From: a virus
DNA: 40,209 nucleotides
Reading direction: 5' to 3' (one strand)
Virus record (IMG/VR): IMGVR_UViG_3300044993_000127
Coordinates: 1-40,209 of that record
A program made the translations under genes and the position numbers. Positions 39,303 through 40,209 of this stretch are shown here, piece after piece (positions within the stretch are counted from its first letter, which is position 1; each line of letters begins with the position of its first letter). The notes below the pieces were generated by a model. The model did not search any database. It had not been told where the DNA came from and saw only the letters and a program-made list of their open reading frames with translations.

Positions 39303-39744
39303 CGAGCACCTCGTGCGCCATATTTTTAAGCTGCTGGCGCATTTCTTTTAAGCTATCGATGCCAAGTAGTTTATGAGACCAATCCTGGGAGATGCTATTC
39401 ACTTTAGATTTCAGGTTGGCCATCAGGGTGAGCCACATGTCTTCCACTTCTGAGACCGGCACCAGAAGGCCTTCAATCTGTGCCGTTCGCAATTCTTCCC
39501 GTTTGGCTTTGGCCTCGGTCATCCGGACCTGGGCCGCATAGAGATCGGCTTTGGTTTTGCCGCCTTCCGGAGAGTGCTCTTTGTTCAGATTCTGCAGGTA
39601 CTTGATGTAGCCCTGAACAGACGGCAGTAGCTCATACTGGCCTTGTTTGGCTTTGGGGATAATCCCTTCCTTGGCCAGCTGCTGAACGCGCCGCTCAGAC
39701 ACACAAAGCAGCTTGGCCATTTGGGAAAGGGAGATTACTGACAT
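39277..39744 (-). CDS. Terminase small subunit (Nu1-like)
   Basis: 155 residues. The N-terminal winged helix (ISLSQMAKLLCVSERRVQQLAKEG, about residues 4-27) recognises DNA ends, and the coiled C-terminal part (DLYAAQVRMTEAKAKREELR) is typical of Nu1. It overlaps the large subunit gene by 26 bases and the methylase gene at its start by one base. Confidence 0.88.
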   Translation of the reverse strand: MSVISLSQMAKLLCVSERRVQQLAKEGIIPKAKQGQYELLPSVQGYIKYLQNLNKEHSPEGGKTKADLYAAQVRMTEAKAKREELRTAQIEGLLVPVSEVEDMWLTLMANLKSKVNSISQDWSHKLLGIDSLKEMRQQLKNMAHEVLDELSKTTI

Positions 39745-40209
39745 TAGGCAGCAACGCTATCCCCGTTTTTGGTAATCGTTAAGTCCGGGAATAAATCGCG
39801 CATCCGGGAAACGATGACGTCGCAGTACTTCGGGTCAAGCTCGATGAGCCTTGCTCTGCGGCCCTGCATATGTGCGGCCACCATGGTCGAACCGGAACAA
39901 CCAAAACCATCAAAGACAATCTCACCAGGCTGGCTGCTGTTCTGGATAGCCTTTTCAACCAGCGCAATAGGCTTCATGGTTGGATGAACACCATTTCTCA
40001 TCGGCTTGGGAAAATCCCACACGCTCGCTTGATTTCTTCCACCATACCAACGATGAGGGCCACCAGGCTTCCACCCGTAAAGTATGGGTTCGTGCTGATA
40101 CTGGTAATCCATTCGCCCCAAAACAATGGAGTTTTTAACCCAGATAAGACACTGCTTAAGCTCCCACTTGGTTCTGACCAAGGCCGTTCGAAACGCGTGC
40201 CACTCGGAG
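39744..40209 (-). CDS. DNA adenine/cytosine-N4 methylase, C-terminal part (cut at right edge)
   Basis: About 155 codons are visible, reading from the edge (SEWHAFRTALVRTKWELKQ); the ATG/GTG-like start inside the window is not the true start. VWDFPKPMRNGVHPTMKP and FDGFGCSGSTMVAAHMQGRR (SAM motif I) near the C-terminus show a beta-class arrangement, in which the DPPY motif lies upstream, outside the window. It modifies adenine N6 or cytosine N4. Such methylases, often with a ParB-like N-terminus, precede terminase in many phages; the N-terminal part cannot be judged here. Confidence 0.88.
   Translation of the reverse strand, partial: SEWHAFRTALVRTKWELKQCLIWVKNSIVLGRMDYQYQHEPILYGWKPGGPHRWYGGRNQASVWDFPKPMRNGVHPTMKPIALVEKAIQNSSQPGEIVFDGFGCSGSTMVAAHMQGRRARLIELDPKYCDVIVSRMRDLFPDLTITKNGDSVAA

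Noticed and set aside
1-40209. Global reassignment of the amber codon
   Set aside because: TAG ends several good genes in the window, including the major capsid, HigA, patatin and the small membrane genes at 13836-14084 and 11615-11908, and no CTA-anticodon tRNA is seen.
1-40209. Direct joining of the two window ends as a circular genome
   Set aside because: The cut frames at the two edges (MSYDV protein on the left, methylase on the right) do not continue into one another as one protein; sequence is missing between them.
1-40209. CRISPR array, IS element or rRNA
   Set aside because: No regularly spaced repeats, no transposase reading frame and no rRNA-like sequence were found on either strand.

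Overview
The window reads as most of the genome of a temperate, tailed DNA phage with a contractile tail. The likely host is a Gram-negative gammaproteobacterium, to judge from the Mu/lambda-type gene families and an M15 endolysin meant for a thin cell wall, but nothing in the sequence names it. There is no rRNA, no host metabolic gene, no IS element and no CRISPR array. Almost every gene lies on the minus strand; only a lysogeny cassette at about 12.5-17.2 kb is on the plus strand.

Layout. (a) 12.4 kb down to 1, minus strand: the early operon, starting from a lambda-like operator/promoter region. It runs through a Cro-like regulator, two small membrane-type ORFs, a canonical tRNA-Trp plus degenerate tRNA-like elements, a YqaJ-type exonuclease and RecT annealase, a J-domain protein, small unknown genes, an acidic coiled-coil protein, a RuvC-like resolvase, an SF2 helicase, a replication initiator, regulators, a tail-completion-like protein and a methyltransferase. 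(b) 12.5-17.2 kb, plus strand: a small CI-like repressor without a cleavage domain, membrane proteins, a large serine recombinase, a secreted thermonuclease and a HigBA toxin-antitoxin pair. A small gene at 13.46-13.61 kb opposes them on the minus strand. (c) 40.2 kb down to 17.2 kb, minus strand: the late operon. It holds a DNA methylase (cut by the right edge), lambda-type terminase, gpW, portal and ClpP-type protease, a decoration protein, a Mu gpT-type capsid, a Mu-type contractile tail and baseplate, fibre genes, a membrane protein, an SGNH-esterase tail protein, the endolysin and a patatin-like phospholipase.

The genes form a coherent life cycle. Repressor and Cro compete at AACCTATAGGTT operators. 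The early operon replicates and recombines DNA, the lambda-type head modules package it, the Mu-type tail delivers it, and the endolysin-patatin pair probably ends infection. The serine recombinase has phage genes on both sides and no host DNA beside it, so this looks like the unintegrated gene order.

Points of most interest: an in-frame amber codon in the otherwise intact tail sheath gene; a T TTT TTG programmed -1 frameshift in the tail assembly chaperone gene; the coupled endolysin-patatin cassette with no recognisable spanin; a tRNA-Trp lying inside an open reading frame, with two further tRNA-like elements; and a small minus-strand gene behind a leader peptide whose ribosome binding site sits in a hairpin loop.
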